A DNA stretch of 64,000 nt, taken from contig NZ_JBKDZH010000042.1 in assembly GCF_047971185.1 (NCBI RefSeq), forward strand, positions 87,634 through 151,633, in the 5' to 3' direction. The position numbers and the translations under genes were made by a program. The stretch's first letter is position 1, and each line of letters begins with the position of its first letter. The notes beneath the pieces are model-generated. The model ran no database searches. It was not told where the DNA came from and was given only the letters and a program-made list of their open reading frames with translations. Below, one piece after another: positions 1 through 8,585 of this stretch. The stretch comes from Kluyvera sp047971185 (GTDB lineage: Bacteria > Pseudomonadota > Gammaproteobacteria > Enterobacterales > Enterobacteriaceae).

Positions 1-673
1 GCATCGCCAGCAGCAGCGCGGGCAGCATATTGACCACCGCAAACATCTTAATACCGCAGATGCGCAGGCCGGTGGCCAGCAGCAGCAGGCCGCCAACGGC
101 GGTGAAGTCGGCCATCATCGCCGGGGTGGTCAGCGGCAGGATAATAAACGCGCAGAACGCCAGCGTCAGCTGGATAACCAGCATCGGCACGCTGATGATG
201 CAGACCGCAAAGCCCAGCGAGCAGGCAAAAATCATTGCGGTAAAGAAGTCGAGAAACGACTTGGCGATCAGAATGGTCGGGTCACCGGTCATGCCTTCGT
301 GCATCGAGCCAAAAATCCCGGTACCGCTGGCGCAGAACAGCACGATGATCGCCACGTAGCTCTGTATAAAGGTTTCATGTTCGCGACTTTTACCCGGCTT
401 AATCAGCCGCTTTTGCACCCGGGAGACGCCGTTGTTGATCCCTTTTTCCAGGTGGCAAAATTCGCCGATCAGCGCGCCGACCAGCGTGGCCAGCACCATC
501 ACCGGCATGTTGGCGCACTTGATGACCAGCAGTAGCCCGATGCCCAGCGAAGCGAGGCCGAAAATAGAGGTCATTGAAACGCGGATGCGCTCCGGCAGAC
601 GCTGGCTCAGCAGGGCGCCGATCAAACCGCCGACCAGCACCGCACCGGCATTGATAAATGGGCCAATTACCAC
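1..673 (-). CDS. yqgA: YqgA, DUF554 family inner-membrane protein (3' part outside window)
   Basis: Reading the minus strand from 673 gives MVIGPFINAGAVLVGGLIGA and continues as a hydrophobic, glycine-rich protein to the window edge (224 codons seen, C-terminus cut). It matches E. coli YqgA, a multi-spanning DUF554 membrane protein of unknown function. The start is GTG: the overlapping upstream ATG is followed two codons later by a stop. An AGGAG at 679-683 is well spaced for the GTG. The position next to divergent speC is the same as in E. coli. The function is not established, though a transport-like role is often assumed for the family. Confidence 0.9.
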   Translation of the reverse strand, partial: MVIGPFINAGAVLVGGLIGALLSQRLPERIRVSMTSIFGLASLGIGLLLVIKCANMPVMVLATLVGALIGEFCHLEKGINNGVSRVQKRLIKPGKSREHETFIQSYVAIIVLFCASGTGIFGSMHEGMTGDPTILIAKSFLDFFTAMIFACSLGFAVCIISVPMLVIQLTLAFCAFIILPLTTPAMMADFTAVGGLLLLATGLRICGIKMFAVVNMLPALLLAM

Positions 674-1090
674 ATTAACTCCTGTTATTTATCGATAAGT
701 CCTGCATTATTATGGACTGATTAATCGGTTCAGTGCTTGTTTCAACGTGGTATCGGCGCATAAAAATTTCGTCTTGCGCCCTCTGGTGAATGGTGCCATG
801 ATGCGCGAAATTTCTCCTTTCCTGAATCGGGGCCGCCTGCAATGACATCTCTGCCATTACATCGCCAATGCCGTTTCGCCCGTACGCGAAGGTCTGCCCC
901 TGTCTCATCGCTCACCATGCGGTGAAGCCAACGCACGCTCACTGCAGGACAACAGTAAGATTAGACCATGTCTGCTTTTACTGATGTCTGGCGGTCGGAG
1001 CTGTAACCCAGTTGCACCCAGACGCTTCGTGGGGCAGAGCCAGACGCTCTGCCCGGGGCCTTTACTCTCCCTGAGTGGAACGTTGCGCTT
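674..1090. other. yqgA-speC divergent intergenic region and speC leader
   Basis: About 417 bases without a convincing protein gene, holding the promoters of yqgA (minus) and speC (plus). In the speC direction it contains a perfect hairpin (separate entry) and a 12-codon ORF at 968-1006 (MSAFTDVWRSEL) with a weak Shine-Dalgarno. Two longer minus-strand reading frames in this stretch have no family resemblance and I regard them as chance. Confidence 0.5.
1032..1054 (+). promoter_or_regulatory. 9-bp hairpin in speC 5' leader
   Basis: GGGCAGAGC and GCTCTGCCC form a perfect 9-bp stem with a 5-base loop, ending 36 bases before the speC ATG. There is no U-tract after it, so it is not a classic terminator. 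It could influence speC mRNA stability or translation, which would fit the weak Shine-Dalgarno (GAGTGG, far from the ATG). That role is inference. Confidence 0.45.
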
Positions 1091-3226
1091 ATGAAATCAA
1101 TGAACATTGCTGCCAGTCGTGAACTGGTCTCTCGCCTGTCTACCCATCGTGGGGTGGTGGCGCTGGATAGCACCGACTTTACCGATGTGGCAGCACTCGT
1201 CATTACCGTGGCCGACAGCCACAGCGGTATTCTTGCGCTGCTCAAGCGCACCGGTTTTAAGCTGCCGGTGTTTGTGCTGACGACCGACGATATCAGCGCT
1301 CCGAGCGGCGTAGATGCGATCATCAGCGGTAAAGAACAGGAGTGGCTGGAGCTGGAAGCGGCCGCCCTTCGCTATGAAGAAGATCTGCTGCCGCCGTTCT
1401 TCGACACCCTGACCCAGTATGTTGACATGGGCAACAGCACCTTCGCCTGCCCGGGGCATCAGCACGGCGCATTCTTTAAAAAGCACCCGGCGGGCCGTCA
1501 GTTCTACGATTTTTTTGGTGAGAACGTCTTTCGTGCCGACATGTGCAACGCCGACGTGAAGCTCGGCGACCTGCTGATCCACGAAGGTTCGGCCAAGCAC
1601 GCGCAGAAGTTTGCCGCGAAGGTCTTCCACGCCGACAAAACCTACTTTGTGCTGAACGGCACCTCCGCCGCCAACAAAGTGGTGACCAACGCGCTGCTGA
1701 CCCGCGGCGACCTGGTACTGTTCGACCGCAACAACCACAAATCGAACCACCACGGCGCGCTGATCCAGGCCGGGGCGACGCCGGTCTATCTGGAAGCGGC
1801 GCGTAACCCGTTCGGCTTTATCGGCGGCATTGATGAACACTGCTTTGATGAGCGCTATCTGCGTGAGCAGATCCGCGAAGCGGCGCCGGAGAAGGCCGAT
1901 GACGCGCGTCCGTTCCGGCTGGCTATTATTCAACTGGGTACCTATGATGGCACCATCTATAACGCCCGTCAGGTGGTGGATAAAATCGGCCACCTTTGCG
2001 ACTACATCCTGTTTGACTCCGCATGGGTAGGCTACGAGCAGTTTATTGACATGATGGCGGACACCTCGCCGCTGCTGCTTGAGCTGAACGAAAACGATCC
2101 GGGTATCTTCGTCACCCAATCGGTGCATAAGCAGCAGGCGGGCTTCTCGCAAACCTCGCAGATCCACAAAAAAGATAACCACATTCGCGGCCAGGCGCGT
2201 TTTTGCCCGCACAAGCGGCTGAACAACGCCTTTATGCTGCACGCCTCCACCAGCCCGTTCTACCCGCTGTTCGCGGCGCTGGATATCAACGCCAAAATTC
2301 ACGAAGGGGAGAGCGGACGCCGTCTGTGGGCTGAGTGCGTCGAGCTGGGGATTGAAGCGCGCAAGGCGATTATCGCCAACTGCAAGCTGATCCAGCCGTT
2401 TATCCCGCCGAGGGTGGATGGCCGCCCGTGGCAGGATCACCCAACCAAAACGATGGCCAGCGAACGCCGCTTCTTCAGCTTTGCGCCGGGCGCGCGCTGG
2501 CACGGCTTTGCGGGCTACGCGCAGGATCAGTATTTCGTCGATCCGTGCAAGCTGCTGCTGACCACGCCGGGGATCGACGCGGAAACCGGGCAGTACACCG
2601 GATTCGGTATTCCAGCGACCATTCTGGCGCACTATCTGCGCGAGAACGGCATCGTGCCGGAGAAATGCGATCTGAACTCGATTCTTTTCCTGCTGACGCC
2701 GGCGGAAACGGCGGAGAAAATGGCGCAGCTGGTGGCGATGCTCGGCCAGTTTGAACAGCACATTGAAGACGACACGCCGCTGGCCGAGGTGCTGCCGACT
2801 ATCTACAACAAGTACCCGGTGCGCTACCGCGACTACACCCTGCGCGAGCTGTGCCAGGAGATGCACGACCTGTACGTCAGCTTCGACGTTAAGGACTTGC
2901 AAAAGGCGATGTTCCGCAAAGAGAGCCTGCCGCCGGTGGTGATGAACCCACAGGACGCCAACAGCGCGTTTATTCGCGGCAACGTTGAGCTGGTGCGCAT
3001 CAGCGAAGCGGAAGGGCGCATTGCCGCCGAAGGCGCGCTGCCGTACCCGCCGGGCGTGCTGTGCGTGGTGCCGGGGGAAGTGTGGGGCGGCGCGGTGCAG
3101 CGCTACTTCCTGGCGCTGGAAGAGGGCGTGAACCTGCTGCCCGGCTTTTCGCCGGAGCTTCAGGGGGTGTACAGCGAGAAGGATGCCGACGGGATTAGCC
3201 GGCTGTATGGGTATGTTTTGAAGTAA
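1091..3226 (+). CDS. speC: Constitutive ornithine decarboxylase SpeC
   Basis: A PLP-dependent group III decarboxylase that converts ornithine to putrescine and CO2 in the cytoplasm. The 711 residues equal the E. coli length and align from MKSMNIAASRELVSRL to LYGYVLK. The order is an N-terminal wing domain (about 1-110), the PLP-binding aminotransferase fold (about 115-560) and a C-terminal domain. The PLP lysine lies in TQSVHKQQAGFSQTSQ, near residue 355; the motif STFACPGHQHGAFFKKHPAG is intact. The start is the conserved Met. It is transcribed alone, convergent with nupG. With speA and speB also present, both putrescine routes are encoded in this window. SpeC rather than the inducible SpeF is indicated by sequence and location. 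Confidence 0.97.
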   Translation: MKSMNIAASRELVSRLSTHRGVVALDSTDFTDVAALVITVADSHSGILALLKRTGFKLPVFVLTTDDISAPSGVDAIISGKEQEWLELEAAALRYEEDLLPPFFDTLTQYVDMGNSTFACPGHQHGAFFKKHPAGRQFYDFFGENVFRADMCNADVKLGDLLIHEGSAKHAQKFAAKVFHADKTYFVLNGTSAANKVVTNALLTRGDLVLFDRNNHKSNHHGALIQAGATPVYLEAARNPFGFIGGIDEHCFDERYLREQIREAAPEKADDARPFRLAIIQLGTYDGTIYNARQVVDKIGHLCDYILFDSAWVGYEQFIDMMADTSPLLLELNENDPGIFVTQSVHKQQAGFSQTSQIHKKDNHIRGQARFCPHKRLNNAFMLHASTSPFYPLFAALDINAKIHEGESGRRLWAECVELGIEARKAIIANCKLIQPFIPPRVDGRPWQDHPTKTMASERRFFSFAPGARWHGFAGYAQDQYFVDPCKLLLTTPGIDAETGQYTGFGIPATILAHYLRENGIVPEKCDLNSILFLLTPAETAEKMAQLVAMLGQFEQHIEDDTPLAEVLPTIYNKYPVRYRDYTLRELCQEMHDLYVSFDVKDLQKAMFRKESLPPVVMNPQDANSAFIRGNVELVRISEAEGRIAAEGALPYPPGVLCVVPGEVWGGAVQRYFLALEEGVNLLPGFSPELQGVYSEKDADGISRLYGYVLK

Positions 3227-3238
3227 GGTGCGGGGGAA

Positions 3239-3275
3239 CCCCTCACCCTTACCCTCTCCCCATGGGGGAGAGGGG
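3239..3275. repeat. GC-rich palindromic repeat (REP-like), single copy
   Basis: CCCTCACCC is followed by a CCCTCTCCCC / GGGGAGAGGG hairpin with a 3-base loop. The same unit occurs as an inverted pair at 49849-49943. It lies just after the speC stop, in the speC/nupG convergent gap, where it can act as a transcription terminator or mRNA 3'-end stabiliser. A short reading frame through it (MGERGPS...) is a typical artefact of this repeat. Confidence 0.7.
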
Positions 3276-3348
3276 ACCGTCAGGTGCGGTGATTAAAACC
3301 AGCACCTGGTCTGTTTTTCTCCCTCTCCCCACCAGGAAAGGCGATACC

Positions 3349-4605
3349 TTAGTGCGTGACCGGCACCGTGCCCGGCGCAACACGCTCATGTTTATATTTG
3401 AACAGCCCAACGAACGCCACCGCCAGCACCAGCGAATAGGCGGCGAAAATCAGCCATACGCTTTGCCAGTCGGTAATGCCGTCCACGGTGTACATCTCCA
3501 CCACTTTGCCGCTCGCCATTCCGCCGAGGATGCAGCCGAAACCGTTGGTCATCATCAGGAACATGCCCTGTGCGCTGGCGCGGATTTCCGGACGCACTTC
3601 TTTCTCAACGAATACCGAGCCGGAGATATTGAAGAAGTCGAAGGCGCAGCCGTAGACAATCATCGACAGCACCAGCAGCACGGTGCCGAACGGCGTCGGG
3701 TCGCCGTAGGCGAACAGGCCGAAGCGCAGCATCCACGCGAAAATACTGATCAGCATGACGTTCTTGATGCCATAGCGGCTTAAGAAGAACGGGATGGTGA
3801 GGATAAACAGCGTCTCGGAGATTTGCGAAATCGACATCATCACCGACGCGTGCTGCACGATAAAGCTGGTGGCAAACAGCGGATCTTTATCGAAGCTGTG
3901 CAGGAAGGTGTTACCGAACATATTGGTGATTTGCAGTTCCGCACCCAGCATCATGGAGAAGATAAAGAAGATCGCCATGCGTTTGTTTTTAAACAGCGCG
4001 AAGGCGTCCAGCCCCAGCATGCTGCTCCAGCTCTGTTTCTGCTGCTGATTCGATACCGGGATGTGCGGCAGCGTCAGGGTGAACAGCACCAGCACCACCG
4101 ACAGCGCGGCGCCGATATACAGCTGCATATGGCTCAGCTCGAAGCCAGAGAAGCTCACCGCCCACATCGCCAGAATAAAGCCGATGGTGCCCCAGATACG
4201 GATAGGCGGGAAGTCGGTCACGATATCCATGCCCGCCGATTTCAGGCGGTAGTAGGAGATGGTGTTAATCAGCCCCAGCGTGGGCATATAGGCCAGCGAG
4301 TTAAGCAGAATCACGAAGAACATCGCCCCCGGCGTGGTGACCTCGGCGGCCATAAACAGCGTCCCGGCCCCGACCAGGTGACAGAAGGCATAGACCCATT
4401 TGGCGCTAATCCACTTATCCGCCACGATGCCCAGCAGCGTTGGCATAAAGACGGCGGCGATACCCAGCGAGCTGTACACCGCGCCGATGGAGGCGCCGTC
4501 GAACTTCAGCGTCACAAACATGTACGAGCCGAGCGTGGTCAGCCAGCTCCCCCACAGGCAGAACTGCAGGAACGACAGTATCTTAAGCTGCAGCTTTAAA
4601 TTCAT
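3349..4605 (-). CDS. nupG: Nucleoside:H+ symporter NupG
   Basis: An inner-membrane major facilitator that takes up purine and pyrimidine nucleosides with protons. 418 residues with 12 predicted membrane segments align with E. coli NupG throughout (MNLKLQLKILSFLQFCLWGSW at the start, YSLVLAVAF near the end). The frame is open for 16 more codons upstream, but the ATG at 4605 has a GAGGAAA ribosome-binding site 6 bases away and matches the E. coli start. The gene converges with speC. In E. coli it is controlled by CytR/DeoR and CRP; I could not place those sites with confidence in the 240 bases upstream. Confidence 0.96.
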   Translation of the reverse strand: MNLKLQLKILSFLQFCLWGSWLTTLGSYMFVTLKFDGASIGAVYSSLGIAAVFMPTLLGIVADKWISAKWVYAFCHLVGAGTLFMAAEVTTPGAMFFVILLNSLAYMPTLGLINTISYYRLKSAGMDIVTDFPPIRIWGTIGFILAMWAVSFSGFELSHMQLYIGAALSVVLVLFTLTLPHIPVSNQQQKQSWSSMLGLDAFALFKNKRMAIFFIFSMMLGAELQITNMFGNTFLHSFDKDPLFATSFIVQHASVMMSISQISETLFILTIPFFLSRYGIKNVMLISIFAWMLRFGLFAYGDPTPFGTVLLVLSMIVYGCAFDFFNISGSVFVEKEVRPEIRASAQGMFLMMTNGFGCILGGMASGKVVEMYTVDGITDWQSVWLIFAAYSLVLAVAFVGLFKYKHERVAPGTVPVTH

Positions 4606-4845
4606 GTTAATTTCCTCACAAATATAACCGGATAAGTGTTCGTGTAATAACATCCGAAGGCATTATTTGTGCTGATGCTATCAATTGCCGTGATGTGACA
4701 TTGTTAAGCGCCGCAAAAAATTGCAATTATTTTTACTTTGCACAACGAAATAGTGACAAAACTAACATTTTTGTTCGGGATTCAGGCGGGGAAACCGCTT
4801 CATGCTGTGAAAACAGGCAAGAAGCGGCTGATTTTGTGAGAATTA
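4606..4845. other. nupG promoter region / mltC 3' gap
   Basis: An AT-rich stretch of 240 bases upstream of nupG and downstream of mltC on the same strand. TGTGA-like half sites occur (around 4693 and 4751) but no full CRP palindrome is convincing. No ORF looks real. Confidence 0.4.
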
Positions 4846-5931
4846 TTACTTCCGGCGATAGCCTTTCTGCGCGGTATTGACCTTGTAGAGATAGCGACGC
4901 GATTCCGCTGACGGATGACGGGTGGTCAGGGTCTGATAGACATCGCCCGGCGACATGCTGTTGATGATATTCGCCGCCTTCACCTTATCGTTAGAGAAGA
5001 CGCGCAGCACGCTGCCCGCGCCGCCGTTATAGGCGGTAATCACCGCATAGCGGCGCGACGTCGGGTTGCTGATACCGCCAAGATAGATATTGTTGAGGAT
5101 CGCCAGATAGGCGGTCCCGGTATCGATGTTGCTGGCCGGATCGAACAGGAAGCTGCGGCTCGGCGTACCGGATTTCCCCTGCGAGCGGAAGACATCTTTC
5201 CCGGCGGTGTGCTGCACCACCTGCATCAGCCCCATCGCGTCGGAACGGCTCACCGCATACGGGTTGAAGGACGATTCGGTCTGCATAATCGCCAGAATCA
5301 GCGACTCGTCGATGCCGTATTTGCGCGAAGCCTGCCGCACCATCCCCAGATATTTGTGCGCACGCTTATCGAGGTGGTTCGGCACCAGATTAATGGTCAC
5401 GCTGTAGATAATGTGCAGGCCGCTGCTGCGTTTTTTCATCCGCGTTTGCAGCAGGTAGTCGGCAAAGCGCGCGGCGCGCCACTCCCAGCGAATGGCTTCG
5501 CCGGTATTGTCGACCACCTGGCCATACAGGAATGGCTCTTTGGAAATCTGAATATCGTCGACGTCGGAATAGAGGTCAACCGAGCCGGGGTCGTCGCCCA
5601 TGAGCAGCGTGGTGATAATAGCCTGGCGCAGGCGCGCGGCCGGGTCGGTGCCGGCGATAGTCTCGACGGTGATGGTACCGTCGTCGAAGTTAATGTGGCT
5701 ACGGGTCTGGTAGCCATCGGTGTATTTAACGTAGTCCTTCGGACCGGCGATCAGGACTTCGTTAAACCCCCAGATGTTTTCAATGTTATGGGCGAACTGC
5801 CCCATCAGAATGTCAAAACCGTTGGTGTCTTTTACCCAGGCTTCGTTGTAGGCATCGCCTTTTTTCGAACCCGAGCAGGAGACCAGCAACGGCGCGATCA
5901 ATGCCAGTGCGAATATTCTTTTTTTCATCAT
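4846..5931 (-). CDS. mltC: Membrane-bound lytic murein transglycosylase C
   Basis: An outer-membrane lipoprotein that cleaves the MurNAc-GlcNAc bond of peptidoglycan to give 1,6-anhydro ends. 361 residues. The signal peptide ends in the lipobox LLVSC (Cys19). An N-terminal DUF3393 domain is followed by the SLT catalytic domain (about 190-350), with the catalytic Glu in AIMQTESSFNPYAV and the family motifs GLMQV and AYNGG. The first of two adjacent Met codons is used, as in Salmonella; the second is equally possible. yggX and mutY lie immediately upstream in the same direction, giving a mutY-yggX-mltC unit as in E. coli. Confidence 0.95.
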   Translation of the reverse strand: MMKKRIFALALIAPLLVSCSGSKKGDAYNEAWVKDTNGFDILMGQFAHNIENIWGFNEVLIAGPKDYVKYTDGYQTRSHINFDDGTITVETIAGTDPAARLRQAIITTLLMGDDPGSVDLYSDVDDIQISKEPFLYGQVVDNTGEAIRWEWRAARFADYLLQTRMKKRSSGLHIIYSVTINLVPNHLDKRAHKYLGMVRQASRKYGIDESLILAIMQTESSFNPYAVSRSDAMGLMQVVQHTAGKDVFRSQGKSGTPSRSFLFDPASNIDTGTAYLAILNNIYLGGISNPTSRRYAVITAYNGGAGSVLRVFSNDKVKAANIINSMSPGDVYQTLTTRHPSAESRRYLYKVNTAQKGYRRK

Positions 5932-5975
5932 TCCGGGAGCGCGTGTTGTTGTTGTCTTAAAGGGCCGTCGGGGCC

Positions 5976-6251
5976 TTACTGTTTTTCTGGCGGCGTGTAG
6001 CCTTCAATGTGCACATCTTTGCCTTCAAACAGGAAGTTGACCATTTCTTCTTCCAGAAGCTTACGGTGCTCCACGTTCATCATGTTCAGCTTCTTTTCAT
6101 TAATGAGCATGGTCTGCTTGTGCTGCCACTGCTTCCAGGCTTCTTTCGAAATCTCGTTATAGATGCGCTTTCCCAGCTCGCCAGGGTAGAGCTGGAAATC
6201 CTGTCCTTCGGCGTCGCGCTGCAGGAAAGTACAAAAAATGGTTCTGCTCAT
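5976..6251 (-). CDS. yggX: Fe(2+)-trafficking / oxidative-damage protection protein YggX
   Basis: A small cytoplasmic protein of 91 residues (MSRTIFCTFLQRDAEGQDF at the start) that protects Fe-S clusters from oxidative damage. The conserved Cys7, which family studies tie to function, is present. It is 26 bases downstream of mutY and 44 bases upstream of mltC on the minus strand, so it is probably co-transcribed. That fits a link to the Fe-S enzyme MutY. Length and sequence match E. coli YggX. Confidence 0.95.
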   Translation of the reverse strand: MSRTIFCTFLQRDAEGQDFQLYPGELGKRIYNEISKEAWKQWQHKQTMLINEKKLNMMNVEHRKLLEEEMVNFLFEGKDVHIEGYTPPEKQ

Positions 6252-6277
6252 AATAAATCCTCTTATTTCGCCGCTCG

Positions 6278-7330
6278 CTAAACGAGGGAATCGGCGCGTA
6301 ACTGCTGCAACAGGCGCTCAACCGGTGCGGCCAGCCCGACGACGGGCGGCTGGGCTAAGTTATACCAGAGAGCGCTGCCTTCATCCATGCATGAGGCGAA
6401 TGAGGACACACTAAGCCACATAGGCACAATATCCAGATGGAAATGGCTGAAAGTGTGGCGGAAGGCGGTCAGTTGGGTCAGCTTGTCTGCCGGAATCTGC
6501 CGCTCGGCCAGCCAGTCGCGCAGCGCCGCTTCATCGGCAAACTGCGGGAAACAGTATAGACCGCCCCACAGGCCGCTAGGCGGACGCTGCTGCAAAAACA
6601 CCTCGCGGTCGTGCTGCATCAGCAGAAAATAGCCGGTGCGCTCGGGGATCGTCTGCTTCGGTTTTTTGCCCGGATACTGCGCCCAGCTGCCGTCGGCGGT
6701 GGCGAGGCAGCCGTTTTCCAGCGGGCACAGCGAACATTTTGGCTTCGAGCGGGTGCAGACCATCGCTCCGAGATCCATCATCGCCTGGTTAAAGCGCGAC
6801 ACGCCGTTGGCAGGCGTCACCTGTTCGCTGATATCCCACAGCTTTTTCTCCACCTCTTTTTTGCCCGGCCAGCCGCCGACAGCGTAGCAGCGTGCCAGCA
6901 CGCGCTTCACGTTGCCGTCGAGAATCGGAAAATGCTTGCCGAGCGACAGGGATAAAATCGCCCCGGCGGTAGAGCGCCCGACGCCGGGCAGCGCGGCCAC
7001 TTCGTCGAAGGTTTCCGGGAAACGGCCGTGATGCAGCGTGGCGACCTGCTGCGCGGCTTTGTGCAGGTTGCGCGCGCGGGCGTAGTAGCCCAGCCCCGTC
7101 CACAGATGCAACACGTCGTCCAGCGGCGCGTTGGCGAGATCGGTGATCGTTGGAAAGCGTGACATAAACCGCTCAAAATAGGGGATAACTGTGGCAACCT
7201 GCGTCTGTTGCAACATCACCTCAGACAGCCATACTTTGTAGGGTGTCTTTTCAATTTGCCAGGGCAGGGTTTTACGCCCGTATTTGTCGTACCAGTCCAG
7301 CACCTGGGCTGAAAATTGAGACGCTTGCAT
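6278..7330 (-). CDS. mutY: A/G-specific adenine DNA glycosylase MutY
   Basis: Removes adenine mispaired with 8-oxoguanine or G. 350 residues, the same as E. coli. It shows the HhH-GPD fold with Glu37 (SEVMLQQTQ), Asp138 (FPILDGNVKR) and the [4Fe-4S] ligands Cys192, 199, 202 and 208 (CTRSKPKCSLCPLENGC), then a C-terminal NUDIX-like domain that reads 8-oxoG. I chose the ATG at 7330 rather than a TTG two codons upstream because MQASQFSAQV is the known N-terminus. It is divergent from trmB across about 155 bases. Confidence 0.97.
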   Translation of the reverse strand: MQASQFSAQVLDWYDKYGRKTLPWQIEKTPYKVWLSEVMLQQTQVATVIPYFERFMSRFPTITDLANAPLDDVLHLWTGLGYYARARNLHKAAQQVATLHHGRFPETFDEVAALPGVGRSTAGAILSLSLGKHFPILDGNVKRVLARCYAVGGWPGKKEVEKKLWDISEQVTPANGVSRFNQAMMDLGAMVCTRSKPKCSLCPLENGCLATADGSWAQYPGKKPKQTIPERTGYFLLMQHDREVFLQQRPPSGLWGGLYCFPQFADEAALRDWLAERQIPADKLTQLTAFRHTFSHFHLDIVPMWLSVSSFASCMDEGSALWYNLAQPPVVGLAAPVERLLQQLRADSLV

Positions 7331-7486
7331 GGTCAAAGCCGTGTTTCCGATATCGTCCGATTAAGGGGCCAGATTGCAGCACAGCGGTACTATGCTGTAA
7401 ACAGGAACTTTCCGGTGCTTGCATCCGGCAACTAACTTTGGATAATGCCCGTTTCCCGAACACTCTCACAAGCAGACTTAACTTTT

Positions 7487-8206
7487 ATGAAGAACGACGT
7501 CATTTCACCGGATTTTGATGAAAACGGCCGCCCGCTGCGCCGCATTCGTAGTTTTGTTCGTCGCCAGGGGCGACTGACCAAAGGGCAGGAACACGCGCTG
7601 GAAAACTACTGGCCGGTGATGGGCGTTGAGTTCAGCGAAGAGCCCGTCGATTTCGCCACGCTGTTTGGCCGCGACGCGCCGGTGACCCTGGAGATTGGTT
7701 TTGGCATGGGCGCTTCGCTGGTGGCGATGGCCAAAGCGCGACCGGAACAGAATTTCCTCGGCATTGAAGTGCACTCGCCGGGCGTCGGCGCGTGCCTGGC
7801 TTCGGCCCACGAAGAGGGCGTCGATAACCTGCGGGTGATGTGTCACGATGCGGTTGAAGTGCTGCACAAGATGATCCCGGACAACTCCCTGAACATGGTG
7901 CAGCTCTTTTTCCCTGACCCGTGGCATAAAGCGCGTCATAATAAACGCCGTATCGTGCAGGTACCGTTTGCCCAGTTCGTGAAGAGCAAGCTGAAGCTGG
8001 GCGGCGTTTTCCACATGGCGACCGACTGGGAAGCCTATGCCGAGCACATGCTGGAAGTGATGTCCTCAATCGACGGGTATCAGAACCTGTCTGAAACTCA
8101 GGATTACGTACCGCGCCCGGATTCGCGCCCGGTAACTAAATTTGAACAGCGTGGTCATCGTCTTGGCCACGGCGTATGGGACTTAATGTTCGAGAGGGTG
8201 AAATAA
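7487..8206 (+). CDS. trmB: tRNA (guanine-N7)-methyltransferase TrmB
   Basis: Makes m7G46 in the variable loop of tRNAs using SAM. 239 residues matching E. coli TrmB from MKNDVISPDFDENGRPLRRI to DLMFERVK. The SAM-binding motif LEIGFGMGASL and the catalytic-region motif FFPDPWHKARHNKRR are intact. An in-frame Met 14 codons upstream (7445) exists, but the 7487 ATG fits the family N-terminus. Its stop codon is directly followed by the yggL ATG, so the two are translationally linked. Confidence 0.96.
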   Translation: MKNDVISPDFDENGRPLRRIRSFVRRQGRLTKGQEHALENYWPVMGVEFSEEPVDFATLFGRDAPVTLEIGFGMGASLVAMAKARPEQNFLGIEVHSPGVGACLASAHEEGVDNLRVMCHDAVEVLHKMIPDNSLNMVQLFFPDPWHKARHNKRRIVQVPFAQFVKSKLKLGGVFHMATDWEAYAEHMLEVMSSIDGYQNLSETQDYVPRPDSRPVTKFEQRGHRLGHGVWDLMFERVK

Positions 8207-8533
8207 ATGGCAAAGAATCGTAGCCGTCGTTTGCGTAAAAAAATGCACATCGATGAATTTCAGGAAATCGGCTTCTCCGTGGCGTGGCGTTTTCCGGAAG
8301 GCACCAGCGAAGAACAGATCGACCAGACCGTCGACCAGTTTATCGATGAAGTGATCGAGCCGAACAAGCTGGCGTTTGACGGCAGCGGCTATCTGGCCTG
8401 GGAAGGCCTGATTTGCACCCAGGAAGTGGGCAAATGCACCGAAGAACATCAGGCGCTGGTCCGCAAGTGGCTGGAAGACCGCAAGTTTGAAGAAGTGCGC
8501 ACCAGCGAACTTTTCGACGTTTGGTGGGACTAA
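8207..8533 (+). CDS. yggL: YggL, DUF469 family protein
   Basis: A 108-residue acidic protein with a basic N-terminus (MAKNRSRRLRKKMHIDEFQE). It matches E. coli YggL, a 50S-ribosome-associated protein whose precise role is not settled. The ATG follows the trmB stop with no gap, and a stem-loop lies 11 bases after the stop, so trmB-yggL is a two-gene unit. Confidence 0.92.
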   Translation: MAKNRSRRLRKKMHIDEFQEIGFSVAWRFPEGTSEEQIDQTVDQFIDEVIEPNKLAFDGSGYLAWEGLICTQEVGKCTEEHQALVRKWLEDRKFEEVRTSELFDVWWD

Positions 8534-8544
8534 ATAAGTATACG

Positions 8545-8564
8545 GGGCCAGCATTTGCTGGCCC
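8545..8564 (+). terminator. Stem-loop after yggL
   Basis: GGGCCAGC and GCTGGCCC form a perfect 8-bp stem with a 4-base loop. Only GATTTG follows, so it is at best a weak intrinsic terminator between yggL and yggN. Confidence 0.5.
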
Positions 8565-8585
8565 GATTTGTACTGAGGGAAAGTT

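Noticed and set aside
675..942. Two minus-strand frames in the yqgA-speC gap
   Set aside because: No Shine-Dalgarno, no similarity, and they cover the speC leader.
1097..2902. 601-codon open frame on minus opposite speC
   Set aside because: It is an antisense shadow of a highly conserved gene in GC-rich DNA; composition is Arg/Gln/Val-rich with no family resemblance.
3262..3783. 173-codon plus frame starting in the repeat after speC
   Set aside because: Translation of the palindromic repeat followed by nupG antisense.
4915..6000. 361-codon plus frame opposite mltC
   Set aside because: Exact antisense of mltC and extends into the intergenic gap; composition is typical of antisense frames.
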